A stretch of DNA of 64,000 nucleotides from Candidatus Bathyarchaeota archaeon (GTDB lineage Archaea > Thermoproteota > Bathyarchaeia > Bathyarchaeales > Bathycorpusculaceae): NCBI GenBank assembly GCA_026014705.1, contig JAOZHU010000015.1, positions 152,188 through 216,187 of the forward strand, written 5' to 3'. The notes under the pieces were generated by a model. It made no database searches, was not told the DNA's origin, and was given only the letters and a program-made list of their open reading frames with translations. Numbering within the stretch: position 1 is the stretch's first letter; each line of letters starts with the position of its first letter. Positions 43,962-52,839 of this stretch are shown here, in pieces. Made by a program: the position numbers and the translations under genes.

Positions 43962-44173
43962 GAGGCTCCAAGTGGCGCTCAGCGCTAAACTCGGAGAAAC
44001 AAAAGGCGAACACGGTCTTTCCTACTAAAAAGAAGGCGGGTTTTTCTCCGAAAACCGTAGTTAACTTAAAAAATGAGCAGAAGCATATCGTAGACACGTC
44101 AACTGAAAAATGGGTTAAAGTGGTGGAGGCTACAAGTGGCTCAAGCAACCTTCGAAGAAATAAGCGCATCTGA
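43958..44173 (+). CDS. Small basic ORF between ABCE1 and topoisomerase VI, doubtful
   Basis: 71 codons from an ATG overlapping the ABCE1 stop (ATGA). The product is basic (KWRSALNSEKQKAN, PTKKKAGFSPK) without recognisable domains. Its last 38 bases overlap the start of the topoisomerase VI B gene in another frame. The ATGA junction favours translation, but the overlap and lack of similarity argue against it. Confidence 0.25.
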   Translation: MRGSKWRSALNSEKQKANTVFPTKKKAGFSPKTVVNLKNEQKHIVDTSTEKWVKVVEATSGSSNLRRNKRI

Positions 44174-45662
44174 CTTTTTCTACCGCAACCGCGACATCGC
44201 GGGCTTCACCAACCCCTCGCGCGCCATCTTCGCAGCCATACGTGAACTCGTGGAGAACTCTTTGGACGCTGCGGAAAGCCTCAAGATTCCGCCAGATGTT
44301 TACGTGCGCCTCTCTTTCGAAGGGGAAGCCAGCAAAGACACGCAAATTTACACTTTACGAGTTGAAGACAACGGCTCAGGAATCCAGCCTAAGCACATTC
44401 CTTCAGCCTTCGGTCAAGTGCTCTTCGGCTCAAAATACAAGCTTAAGCAGATGCGCGGCACTTTCGGTCTAGGCGGCAAAATGGCTGTCCTGTATGGGCA
44501 GATTATGACTCATAAGCCCGCGTACATTACGTCAAGCACTGGCGCAGCGAAGATTTACTCTTTTAAGCTGATGATTGACATCCAGCGGAACCGCCCGATA
44601 ATCCTCGACCGCAAAGTGCTAATCAACAAGGAGCAGTGGCGCGGCACCATAGTGGAATTCAGCCTTGAAGGCGACTATTTGCGGGCTATGCCTAAAATTA
44701 TCGAGTACTTCAAGCAGACGGCGCTGGTGAACCCGTACGCGAATTTGACGTTTGTGGATCCGAAGGGCAGGCTGTACAAGTTCACGCGCGCCACGACGCA
44801 TATGCCTGAGCCGCCGAAGGAAACGCTGCCGCATCCCTATGGAGTAGACGTGGAGCTTCTCCAACGGCTTATCCAAGTTACTCCTTACAAAACCATGCCC
44901 GAGTTCCTTAAGCATCATTTTCACAGGGTCGGCGACATCACAGCGCAGAAGTTTCTGGATTTCAGCGGGTTAAGCCCTTCTAAGAATCCGAAGAAGCTTT
45001 CGCATGAAGAAGTCGTCAAGCTGATGCAGATGCTGAAGCGGTTCAAGGAGTTTCTGCCGCCAGACGCCAGTTGCCTGTCGCCCCTAGGCGAGGAACTGTT
45101 GAAAGCAGGAATCGTGAAGGAGCTCAAGCCTGAGTACGTGGTTGTGCATCAGCGTAAGCCAGCAACCTATGCGGGTCACCCCTTCATCATCGAGTTAGGC
45201 ATAGCCTACGGTGGCGAAGTCCCCAAGAAGGGCAGTTTCGTGATTTACCGTTTCGCCAACAAGATTCCGCTACTGTATGATGAGGCAAGCGATGTCTCGT
45301 TTAAAGTTATTAACGCCATGAATTGGCGGAGGTACAAGGCTTCGCCCGACATGCCCATTGCCATTGTAGTGCACATCTGCAGCACGAAGGTGCCTTACAA
45401 AACGGTTGGAAAAGAGTTCATCGCTGATAGACCTGAAGTCAAACGGGAAGTGGCGAACGCGCTTAGGGAGGCAGGGCGGCAGCTACAGCATTTCTTGTCC
45501 CGCAGGGAGCATGTGGATAAGGAACGCAAGCGGCTGAGCATTTTTAGCAAGTACTTGCCCAAAATCGCGCAGTTTTCGACAACCCTCGCGGGGAAAGAAA
45601 AGCTTCCCGATATTGAAAGATTACTGAAGAGCGTGCAGAAGTATGGAGCAGAAGAAGACTAA
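44136..45662 (+). CDS. top6B: DNA topoisomerase VI subunit B
   Basis: 508 residues from GTG with GGTGGAGG upstream. The GHKL ATPase motifs are visible: IRELVENSLDAAESLKIP (about 36-53), VEDNGSGIQPKHI (about 72-84), and MRGTFGLGGKMAVLYGQ (about 108-124). The helix-two-turn-helix and transducer domains follow (HRVGDITAQKFLDFSGL; IAIVVHICSTKVPYKTVGKE with the switch lysine). Together with subunit A it relaxes and decatenates DNA with ATP. It overlaps the subunit A start by 20 bases. Confidence 0.95.
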   Translation: MAQATFEEISASDFFYRNRDIAGFTNPSRAIFAAIRELVENSLDAAESLKIPPDVYVRLSFEGEASKDTQIYTLRVEDNGSGIQPKHIPSAFGQVLFGSKYKLKQMRGTFGLGGKMAVLYGQIMTHKPAYITSSTGAAKIYSFKLMIDIQRNRPIILDRKVLINKEQWRGTIVEFSLEGDYLRAMPKIIEYFKQTALVNPYANLTFVDPKGRLYKFTRATTHMPEPPKETLPHPYGVDVELLQRLIQVTPYKTMPEFLKHHFHRVGDITAQKFLDFSGLSPSKNPKKLSHEEVVKLMQMLKRFKEFLPPDASCLSPLGEELLKAGIVKELKPEYVVVHQRKPATYAGHPFIIELGIAYGGEVPKKGSFVIYRFANKIPLLYDEASDVSFKVINAMNWRRYKASPDMPIAIVVHICSTKVPYKTVGKEFIADRPEVKREVANALREAGRQLQHFLSRREHVDKERKRLSIFSKYLPKIAQFSTTLAGKEKLPDIERLLKSVQKYGAEED

Positions 45663-46737
45663 AACCCGTATACTTGAAAGGAAAAACGAAGTGATCAGTG
45701 GCTTGAAGAGTTTCGGCACGAAACTTTATGACCAGTTAGACCAAGGCGTTTTCCCAACCATCAACATGCCGAGCCGCTCCACCGAGAACATCAACTATGA
45801 CCCAGTACTGAGGCAGTTCATTTTAGGCGACAAAAGCGTCAGCAGAAGCGCACGCAACATCCGCCACGTGAAACCGTTCACGCAGTTGGCTTGGGCTGCA
45901 ATGTTCTCGAATGAACTTACTACGCAACGCAAAACCTCAACCTTAAGAGACGTCTACTATTCTGCACAAGCATACGAGATGACGTTCACAGACCAGCAGG
46001 AATCAAACAACATAATCACAGATTTAGAGACAGTAACAGGCTACTCACGAGAAGACTTCAACATATTCCCAGAAGAACGCTCAGCGGTCTTCGGCGACCT
46101 AACCATAGAATACACGGTTCCCGGCTACGAAGGCAGAACGATGAATTTAACGTCGCATCCTGACGGCGTCCTGATTGGGCCAGCCTTAACTTCCTCCGAG
46201 TTTGCAGGCACATCAGCTGACAAAGTAATAGCCATAGAGAAAGGCGGCTTATTCACAAGGTTCATAGAAGAAAACGTGCATCGGAAACACAACGCTCTGC
46301 TGGTAATGACTGGCGGTCAAGCGCCGCGGCAAACCCGCCAATTCATCAGACGCTTGCATGACGAGTTGAACCTGCCTGTTTACATCTTAACGGATGGCGA
46401 CCCATGGGGCATGCACATTGCCATGGTCATAATCGCAGGCTCAGCTAACGCAGCGCACTTGCGCGAACTAAACACGCCAGACGCAAAATGGAGCGGCGTG
46501 TGGGCAACAGACATCGTCAACTACAAGCTGCCCACTGACCCGCTTGATGAGGTAGATATTAAGCGGCTTTACGAATTGCAGAAAGACCCACGGTACAAGG
46601 ACGACCCGCTGTGGCAACGCGAAATCAAAACTTTCTTGAAAATCAAACGGAAGGCGGAGCAAGAGGCTTTCAGCCGCTACGGGTTAACGTATATTGTGGA
46701 CGAATACTTGCCAACGAAACTGGAAGAAACAAAGTAA
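45643..46737 (+). CDS. top6A: DNA topoisomerase VI subunit A (Spo11-like)
   Basis: 364 residues. The winged-helix domain contains the catalytic tyrosine in TLRDVYYSAQAYEM (about 104-117). The Toprim domain shows VIAIEKGGLFTRF (Glu) and YILTDGDPWGMHIAM (Asp-x-Asp), which bind magnesium. It makes the covalent double-strand break in the topoisomerase VI reaction. The start lies inside the 3' end of the B gene, so the two are translationally coupled. Confidence 0.95.
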   Translation: MEQKKTKTRILERKNEVISGLKSFGTKLYDQLDQGVFPTINMPSRSTENINYDPVLRQFILGDKSVSRSARNIRHVKPFTQLAWAAMFSNELTTQRKTSTLRDVYYSAQAYEMTFTDQQESNNIITDLETVTGYSREDFNIFPEERSAVFGDLTIEYTVPGYEGRTMNLTSHPDGVLIGPALTSSEFAGTSADKVIAIEKGGLFTRFIEENVHRKHNALLVMTGGQAPRQTRQFIRRLHDELNLPVYILTDGDPWGMHIAMVIIAGSANAAHLRELNTPDAKWSGVWATDIVNYKLPTDPLDEVDIKRLYELQKDPRYKDDPLWQREIKTFLKIKRKAEQEAFSRYGLTYIVDEYLPTKLEETK

Positions 46738-46822
46738 CTGCAAAACGCGCTGAATCCATAGCGGTCTTCGCTGGCGATAGCCAGACGACCAGCAAATCTG
46801 AGCCAACGATACCCTCGCATAC

Positions 46823-46912
46823 ATGTTGAGGAAAGAAGCAGAAATCGACAGAATTTACTCCTTCGCCACAGACTTCGATGGCTTCATAGACATAAAAAGA
46901 ACCACAGAATAA
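46823..46912 (+). CDS. 29-codon ORF downstream of top6A, doubtful
   Basis: ATG 46823 to TAA 46912 reads MLRKEAEIDRIYSFATDFDG followed by a short polar end. The amphipathic, aromatic-containing sequence looks protein-like rather than random, but no ribosome-binding site is clear. It could be a remnant of a larger gene. Confidence 0.2.
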   Translation: MLRKEAEIDRIYSFATDFDGFIDIKRTTE

Positions 46913-46937
46913 CAAACAATATCGCGCTTTTTCATAC

Positions 46938-46975
46938 TTTATATAAGGGGGCTATAGTTTTTTCCGAGCGCTAGA
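46938..46975 (-). repeat. CTATAG intergenic element, copy 4 (inverted)
   Basis: Read on the minus strand: CTAGCGCTCGGAAAAAACTA followed by TAGCCCCCTTATATAAAG. It is almost identical to copy 2 at 26131-26167. On the plus strand the TATATAAG part could act as the promoter of the NAC gene, about 95 bases downstream. Confidence 0.6.
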
Positions 46976-47035
46976 GTGCTCAAGCGAAAGTAATAAGAGA
47001 ATCTACCATAACGTAGTTTGTGGAAGTGTTTTCCT

Positions 47036-47389
47036 ATGCAGAGACGCATGAACCCCCGCGAAGCAAAACGCATGATGCAGCGCATGGGCATGAGCATGGA
47101 CAACGTAGAAGACGTCCAACAAGTCATCATCAAAACCAGCAACAAAGACATAATCATAGAACAACCCGAAGTCGCAATCCTAAACATGCAAGGACAAAAA
47201 ATCTTCCAAATAGCAGGCGGAACAATCACCGAAAAAACCCCCGAACGCGCAGCACCCAAACTCGCCATAGCCGAAGAAGACGTGCAGCTAGTCGCAGACC
47301 AAACAGGCAAAAGCCTAAACGAAGCCCGCAAAGCGCTGGAAGAATGCGAAGGAGACCTAGCAAAAGCCATACTGCTACTGCAAACATGA
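47036..47389 (+). CDS. nac: Nascent polypeptide-associated complex protein
   Basis: 117 residues from ATG 47036 (an upstream TTG at 47018 is less likely). The basic N-terminus RRMNPREAKRMMQRMGM contacts ribosomal RNA. The NAC beta-barrel follows (VQQVIIKTSNKDIIIEQPEV, then QKIFQIAGG). The C-terminal UBA domain (EEDVQLVADQTGKSLNEARK, then ALEECEGDLAKAILLL) is complete. Archaeal NAC is a homodimer at the ribosome exit tunnel. Codon use is strikingly A/C-rich. Confidence 0.92.
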   Translation: MQRRMNPREAKRMMQRMGMSMDNVEDVQQVIIKTSNKDIIIEQPEVAILNMQGQKIFQIAGGTITEKTPERAAPKLAIAEEDVQLVADQTGKSLNEARKALEECEGDLAKAILLLQT

Positions 47390-47441
47390 AACAACACAAA
47401 CGGTTATTTCTAAATACAACCTGCCACATAACAAGCTAACA

Positions 47442-48377
47442 GTGGCACCAATGGAAACCCACGAAGCCGACATCACCACCGTAGGCAACTTCACAATAGA
47501 CTCCATCTCACTACCCAACAGACCGAACCCCTTCGTAGTTCTAGGCGGCTCAGCAGCCTACACCTCACTCGTAACACGGCGCCTAGAAGCAACGGCTTCA
47601 GTGATTTCCAAAATCGGCGCAGACTTCCCAGAAGCCTACCTCTGGTGGCTAAAACAAGAAGGCATAGACCTCTCAGCCGTCACCAAACTCGAAAACGAAA
47701 AAACCACCCGCTTCGAACTAAAATACAACAAAGACCTAACAACCCGAACTCTCAAACTGAAAAGCAAAGCCCCGCCAATCACACCGAACGACCTGCCAAA
47801 AGCCTTCCACGCCAAAGCCATCCACATCGCGCCAATAGCAAACGAAACCCCATACGACACAATTATGCAACTCAAAACCCACACAGGAGTACTATCCCTC
47901 GACCCACAAGGACTGCTGCGAACTTTCGACAAAGCAGGAAACGTCAAACACCGCACTCAAATCGACAAACGCATCCTAAGCCTCATAACAATCTACAAAT
48001 CCTCACCAGAAGAACTCACCGCCGCAACAGGCAGCCCAGACATGCAAACCGCCATAAAAACACTCCACAACCTAGGAGTCGAAACCGTAATCATCACACA
48101 AGGCGCCAAAGGCGCAGTACTCTCAGTTGGCGGCGCACGCTACAACATCCCAACCTGCGAATCAGCCGCAGTAGTTGACCCAACAGGCGCAGGAGACGTT
48201 TTCATCGGAGCCTTTCTAACAGAATACATCCGCCAAAAAGACTCCCTATGGTGCGCCTGCGTTGGATCTGCCGCTGCCTCACTGGTTGTTGAACGCATTG
48301 GGCCAACATTCTTCGGCGACAAAGAAGAAATCTACCGCCGAGCACAAGTCATCTATGAAAAAGGAATTAAGCAGTAA
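47442..48377 (+). CDS. PfkB-family sugar/nucleoside kinase
   Basis: 311 residues from GTG. The ribokinase fold is shown by VLGGSAAYTSLVTRRLEA (about 32-49), a substrate loop around FELKYNKDLTTRTLKLKS, VIITQGAKGAVLSVGG, and the anion-hole and catalytic motif DPTGAGDVFIGAFLTEY (about 246-262). The phosphate acceptor cannot be deduced: ribose, fructose phosphate or a nucleoside are possible. Its 3' end overlaps the next small zinc-protein gene by 23 bases. Like nac, it is very rich in A and C on the coding strand. Confidence 0.85.
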   Translation: MAPMETHEADITTVGNFTIDSISLPNRPNPFVVLGGSAAYTSLVTRRLEATASVISKIGADFPEAYLWWLKQEGIDLSAVTKLENEKTTRFELKYNKDLTTRTLKLKSKAPPITPNDLPKAFHAKAIHIAPIANETPYDTIMQLKTHTGVLSLDPQGLLRTFDKAGNVKHRTQIDKRILSLITIYKSSPEELTAATGSPDMQTAIKTLHNLGVETVIITQGAKGAVLSVGGARYNIPTCESAAVVDPTGAGDVFIGAFLTEYIRQKDSLWCACVGSAAASLVVERIGPTFFGDKEEIYRRAQVIYEKGIKQ

Positions 48378-48630
48378 CACATATTTTGTACAGCGTACAG
48401 AACCATTTGAAGGTGTACCATTGGGACGAATCGATAAAGGCGAAAAATGCAGCGTAACAGGCTGCAGCAGAGAAGCCGCACGTTCAATATCAACTGACAA
48501 AGTAAAATCTTCAGGATTAAAAATCAGCACCACCGAGAAACGCGCTTACCTCTGCAAAGAACATTACAAGGAATTCAAAAAGAAAACTAAAAAAGACAAG
48601 ACGCTAGATAAGTGGCGTTACAGCGCCTAA
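48355..48630 (+). CDS. Small zinc-binding-type protein of unknown function
   Basis: 91 residues from ATG 48355; the open frame extends further upstream but inside pfkB. Cysteine/histidine spacing CSVTGCSREAARSIS...YLCKEHYKEFKKKTKKDK suggests a single zinc site (C-x4-C...C-x2-H), followed by a lysine-rich helix. It lies between the PfkB kinase and threonyl-tRNA synthetase and might be ribosome- or RNA-associated. That is inferred only from the basic tail. I recognise no named family. Confidence 0.65.
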   Translation: MKKELSSNTYFVQRTEPFEGVPLGRIDKGEKCSVTGCSREAARSISTDKVKSSGLKISTTEKRAYLCKEHYKEFKKKTKKDKTLDKWRYSA

Positions 48631-48646
48631 AACGGAATGAACAACC

Positions 48647-50539
48647 ATGCGTATACTGCAATTGCATTCTAACTTCATCGCTTTCACCCCAGTAGCCAAG
48701 GAAATCGCTATAGCTGAAGAAGCCGAAAAAAAAGAAAACCGCATCGAAGACGCCGTAGTCCTCTTCATAGCCGTAGAACAAGGTGATGACGTAGCAATAG
48801 CGCAGAAAGCCATCGACGACGCGCACGCGTTTTTGCAAAAACTGAAAGTTAACCGCATCTTACTCTACCCCTACGCCCACTTGAGCAGCAACTTGGCAAA
48901 GCCTGCTGAAGCGTTAAAACTGATGAAAACCATGGAAACCCACGCGAAGCAAGCAGGCATAGAAACTTACCGCGCACCCTTCGGCTGGAACAAACAATTC
49001 ACCCTCAGCATCAAGGGACACCCTCTAGCGGAGCAAGCACGCTCCTACACCGCTACAGAAGCCGAGGTTAAGGCTGAAGGCGAAGCAAAAAAGGAAGAGG
49101 AACCAGTCTCCGCAGCACTGAAGGCTGAAGATAAACTGCAATCGTTCTGGCATGTTCTCATGCCTGATGGTTCACTCGTGCCAATTGAAGAGTTCAAGTT
49201 CAAAGGACATGAGAATTTGCAGAAGTTCTCGCAGTACGAAATCAAGAAGGCGCGCGCCGTCACGGCGATGCCTCCTCATGTGCCGTTGATGAAGCGGCTG
49301 GAAATTGCGGATTACGAGGCAGGCAGTGACCCAGGCAACCTCCGCTGGTATCCTAAAGGGCGAATGATAAAGTCTTTGCTTGAACAATACGTTAGCGCTC
49401 GTGTGGGAGCTTACGGCGGCATGGAGGTTGAAACCCCCATTATGTACGACTTCCACCATCCAAGCTTAGCCAGCTACCTTAACCGTTTCCCCGCTCGGCA
49501 GTACGTGCTGAAATCGGAAGATAAGGAGCTCTTTCTCAGGTTCGCTGCATGCTTTGGTCAGTTCCTTATGGCGCATGACGCGCAAATTAGTTATAAACAA
49601 TTGCCCATCAAACTTTTTGAACTTACCCGATACAGTTTCAGACGAGAAAAAAGTGGTGAAGTTGTCGGCTTAAAGCGTCTCCGCGCCTTCACCATGCCCG
49701 ATTGCCATGCTTTCTGCGCTGACATGGAGCAAGCCAAAAAAGAATTTATGATCCGCTTTGACCTCTGCATTGACGTGCTCGCTAACATCGGCTTAGTTAA
49801 AGACGACTACGAAATTGCTATGCGCTTCACTAAAGATTTCTATGAAGAGCATAGAGACCTCATTGCAGCCATAGCTCGGAAGTTTGGTAAGCCCATGCTT
49901 GCCGAAGTTTGGAACGAACGGTTCTTCTATTTCAGCCTTAAATGGGACCTTAACTTCATCGATAACCAAGACAAAGCAGCCGCGCTTAGCACTGACCAAA
50001 TTGATGTAGAAAACGCTAAACGCTACGGCATAACGTTCGTGGATGAAAAAGGCGAAAAACAGTACCCGCTGATTCTGCACTGCTCCCCAAGCGGAGCCAT
50101 CGAAAGATGCGTCTACGCCCTGCTGGAAAAAGCCTACCGAGAACAACAAAGCGGCAAACTGCCGATGCTTCCGTTGTGGCTGTCGCCAGTGCAAGTGCGG
50201 CTAATCCCAATATCCGAAGGTTACACGGAAAAAGTCGAGGAAATCGCCAAGGAAATCGAGGCGCACAACATACGCGTGGACATTGACGAACGCGCATTCA
50301 CGCTGCAGAAACGCATTAGAGAAGCAGAAACCGAATGGGTTCCCTACGTCATCGTGGTTGGGCAAAGAGAAATAGACTCAGGCATTCTGGCAATCAGAGA
50401 CAGAGCCGCCCACGGTAAAGTGCAGAACATGCAGCTGAACGAGCTCGTAGCCAAGATTCAGAGTGAACTTAAAGACAAACCTTTCAAGCCGCTTCCTTTG
50501 CCGCGGAACCTTTCCAAGCGACCGCAATTTTACGGGTAA
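48647..50539 (+). CDS. thrS: Threonyl-tRNA synthetase, archaeal type
   Basis: 630 residues. The N-terminal archaeal editing domain (about 1-145, MRILQLHSNFIAFTPVAKEI, similar to D-aminoacyl-tRNA deacylases) removes mischarged serine. The class II catalytic core follows with NLRWYPKGRMIKSLLEQYV, MYDFHHPSLASYLNRFPARQ, and a zinc-site stretch TMPDCHAFCADMEQ. The C-terminal anticodon-binding domain (PLWLSPVQVRLIPISEGY, RVDIDERAFTLQKRIREAE) is complete. It charges tRNA-Thr. Confidence 0.95.
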   Translation: MRILQLHSNFIAFTPVAKEIAIAEEAEKKENRIEDAVVLFIAVEQGDDVAIAQKAIDDAHAFLQKLKVNRILLYPYAHLSSNLAKPAEALKLMKTMETHAKQAGIETYRAPFGWNKQFTLSIKGHPLAEQARSYTATEAEVKAEGEAKKEEEPVSAALKAEDKLQSFWHVLMPDGSLVPIEEFKFKGHENLQKFSQYEIKKARAVTAMPPHVPLMKRLEIADYEAGSDPGNLRWYPKGRMIKSLLEQYVSARVGAYGGMEVETPIMYDFHHPSLASYLNRFPARQYVLKSEDKELFLRFAACFGQFLMAHDAQISYKQLPIKLFELTRYSFRREKSGEVVGLKRLRAFTMPDCHAFCADMEQAKKEFMIRFDLCIDVLANIGLVKDDYEIAMRFTKDFYEEHRDLIAAIARKFGKPMLAEVWNERFFYFSLKWDLNFIDNQDKAAALSTDQIDVENAKRYGITFVDEKGEKQYPLILHCSPSGAIERCVYALLEKAYREQQSGKLPMLPLWLSPVQVRLIPISEGYTEKVEEIAKEIEAHNIRVDIDERAFTLQKRIREAETEWVPYVIVVGQREIDSGILAIRDRAAHGKVQNMQLNELVAKIQSELKDKPFKPLPLPRNLSKRPQFYG

Positions 50540-50622
50540 ACACGTGAATCATATAACTCATCTCCAAAAACTATATCAAATCTAACCGCGATAAACGCTA
50601 CTAAGAACCAGAAGGGGAAACT

Positions 50623-51513
50623 GTGGAAAAAGAGTTGCTCATCTACATAGACGGCGCATTTTATCCTAAATCACAAGCAAAAATATCCGTTTACGACCAC
50701 GGACTCTTGTACGGCGACGGTGTCTTCGAGGGAATCCGAGCCTACGACGGCGTTGTCTTCAAGCTAAGAGAGCATGTTGAACGGCTCTACCGCTCGGCGC
50801 ACGCGATAATGTTGCAGATACCCATGTCCAAAGAAGAAATGGTGCAAGCGGTGCTGGAAACTTTAAGAAAAAACAACCTGTACAATGCCTATATCCGTTT
50901 GGTAGTAACCCGTGGCGTGGGCGACCTCGGCTTGGACCCGCGGAAATGCCCTAAGTCTTCAGTAATTATAATAACCGACACCATAGTGCTGCATTCAGGC
51001 GAAGCCAAAGAAAAGGGGATTACCGCCGTGATTTCGTGGGTTAGACGCAACTCTGTAGACGCTGCAACGCATGAGATAAAGTCGCTTAACTACCTCAACA
51101 GCGTGCTGTCTAAGATTGAAGCCAACATGAACCATGTTGACGAGGCTATATGTCTCGACAAAAACGGTTACATAGCCGAAGGTGTAGGCGAAAACTTGTT
51201 CATCGTCAAAAACGGCAAGATTTTGACCCCGCCGAGCAGCACTGGTGCACTAGCTGGTATAACCGCCCAAGTCGCCATAAGGCTCGCCAAGAGCTTGGGG
51301 TACGATGTTGCTGAAGTCAACATCACGCCGTTCCAACTTTTCACTGCTAACGAAGCCTTTTTCACGGGAACCGCAGCGGAAATCGTGCCCATACGCGAAG
51401 TAAACAAGAGACAAATAGGCAATGGAAACCCGGGACCAGTGACAAAGAAATTAATGGCAGAATTCCAGAAAATGGTTCTCGACCCGAAAGAAGGCGTGCC
51501 TATCTACTCTTAG
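50623..51513 (+). CDS. ilvE: Branched-chain amino-acid aminotransferase
   Basis: 296 residues from GTG, PLP fold type IV. SVYDHGLLYGDGVFEGIRAY (about 24-43) and the Schiff-base lysine in HEIKSLNYLNSVLSKIEAN (about 149-167) are visible. So are EAICLDKNGYIAEGVGENLF and the phosphate-binding GALAGITAQVAIRLA. It performs the last step in valine, leucine and isoleucine synthesis. D-amino-acid or 4-amino-4-deoxychorismate enzymes share the fold, but the GVGENLF-type motif suits IlvE. It ends 22 bases before the stop of the convergent aminotransferase. Confidence 0.9.
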   Translation: MEKELLIYIDGAFYPKSQAKISVYDHGLLYGDGVFEGIRAYDGVVFKLREHVERLYRSAHAIMLQIPMSKEEMVQAVLETLRKNNLYNAYIRLVVTRGVGDLGLDPRKCPKSSVIIITDTIVLHSGEAKEKGITAVISWVRRNSVDAATHEIKSLNYLNSVLSKIEANMNHVDEAICLDKNGYIAEGVGENLFIVKNGKILTPPSSTGALAGITAQVAIRLAKSLGYDVAEVNITPFQLFTANEAFFTGTAAEIVPIREVNKRQIGNGNPGPVTKKLMAEFQKMVLDPKEGVPIYS

Positions 51514-51535
51514 CAAAGTTTGCGAGCCACGTCTT

Positions 51536-52768
51536 CTAACGTTTCTTCTTCATGAACCTCTCTAAAGCATTAAAGGCTTCTTCAAGCGTCTCTATCGGCG
51601 GCAAGAAAACGGCTCTAACGTGACCGGCACCGTAGACTGGGTCAAAGCCTGAGCCATGCACTACGAGCACGCATGTTTGTCTGAGGAGAGCCACGACAAA
51701 GTCCAAGTCGGTTTTCCACCGTTTGCCCACCTCGTGAATTTTCGGGAAGATGTAGAATGCGCCTTCAGGTTTGGTGCAGGAGATTCCTTCGATTTCGTTG
51801 AGGCGTTTCCACGCGTAGTCTCGGCGTTGCTTCAGCTTCTCAACCACGGTTCTTATGTGGTCTTGCGGACCGTTCAGGGCGGCTACTCCTGCTTTCTGCA
51901 CGGGGGTGTTGGCACACAAGCGGATGCGGCACTCTTGCAGGATGCCGTGCTTCACGTCGTCAAGTTCGTTGCCTTTGGCTTTGAAGTAGATGTAGCCCAG
52001 TCGCCAGCCAGTCATCTGGTATGCCTTGGAGAAGCCGTTCAGTCCAATTACTGGCGTGTCGTCGCTTGCCAAGTAGGCTGTGCTGGCGAAGTCGTCGTCA
52101 GCGTAAGCCAGTTGGTCGTAAATTTCGTCGGAAACCACGGGTAGATTGTGCTCCGCTGCGAGGTCCAGCATCTGCTTGACAACTTTTTTTCCGTAAACTG
52201 CACCTGTTGGGTTGTTCGGGTTGGTTATCACTATGGCGCGGGTTTTCTTTGTTATTTTGCTCCTCAAGTCGTCGACGTCGGGTTGCCACCGCTCTTCCTC
52301 GATGGTTCGGTAAGCTATGGGTGTGCCGTTGAAGAATTTCGTGTATGATATGTAAGGTGGATAGGTGGGTCCTGGGAACAGGATTTCGTCGCCGCGTTCC
52401 ACGAGCGTAGCAAGCACCATTTGGATGCCTTCGGATACGCCTTCGGTGACCAGCACGTTTTCGGGGTCGAGGTTCAGTTTGTTGACGCGTTTCTCTTTGT
52501 CTACGATTGCTTGTCTTAGCTCAGGTATGCCTTCTGAAGGTGAATAATGATTGTCGTCTTCGCCGATGGCTTTGCAGAGTGCTTGTTTGATGTGCGGCGG
52601 GGTGGGGAAGTCGAAGGCTGGGGGGTCGCCGATGTTGAGGTAGTAGATTTTTTTGCCCTCTCTGACAAGTTGGTCAGTGTAGGTTATGACGTCTCGTATG
52701 GCGTATTCTACGTTCATGGCTCTGGCGGTGACTTTTACATGTGTCAATTTGGTTACCTTAGCAGCCAC
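51536..52768 (-). CDS. Class I aminotransferase (alanine/aspartate type)
   Basis: 410 residues. PLP fold type I shows YLNIGDPPAFDFPTPPHI near the start and YSPSEGIPELRQAIVDKEK (about 76-94). VITNPNNPTGAVYGKKV, LPVVSDEIYDQLAYAD, and the Schiff-base lysine in GLNGFSKAYQMTGWRLGYIY (about 244-263) follow. It resembles archaeal alanine- or aspartate-type transaminases. The precise amino acid partner is uncertain. It lies downstream of proS on the same strand, about 70 bases apart. Confidence 0.85.
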   Translation of the reverse strand: MAAKVTKLTHVKVTARAMNVEYAIRDVITYTDQLVREGKKIYYLNIGDPPAFDFPTPPHIKQALCKAIGEDDNHYSPSEGIPELRQAIVDKEKRVNKLNLDPENVLVTEGVSEGIQMVLATLVERGDEILFPGPTYPPYISYTKFFNGTPIAYRTIEEERWQPDVDDLRSKITKKTRAIVITNPNNPTGAVYGKKVVKQMLDLAAEHNLPVVSDEIYDQLAYADDDFASTAYLASDDTPVIGLNGFSKAYQMTGWRLGYIYFKAKGNELDDVKHGILQECRIRLCANTPVQKAGVAALNGPQDHIRTVVEKLKQRRDYAWKRLNEIEGISCTKPEGAFYIFPKIHEVGKRWKTDLDFVVALLRQTCVLVVHGSGFDPVYGAGHVRAVFLPPIETLEEAFNALERFMKKKR

Positions 52769-52839
52769 ATTTATGCATCTTTCGAAATAAACATTACTAA
52801 GGATTTGAATACGCTTGGGGAGTTTTTTTGTGTTGTGGC

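Noticed and set aside
46670..46915. Minus-strand 81-codon frame downstream of the inverted CTATAG element
   Set aside because: It overlaps the 3' end of top6A and has no ribosome-binding site or recognisable domain.
47020..48178. Long Arg/His-rich frames overlapping nac and pfkB
   Set aside because: Low-complexity by-products of A/C-rich codons in the true genes; nac and pfkB have complete conserved motifs.
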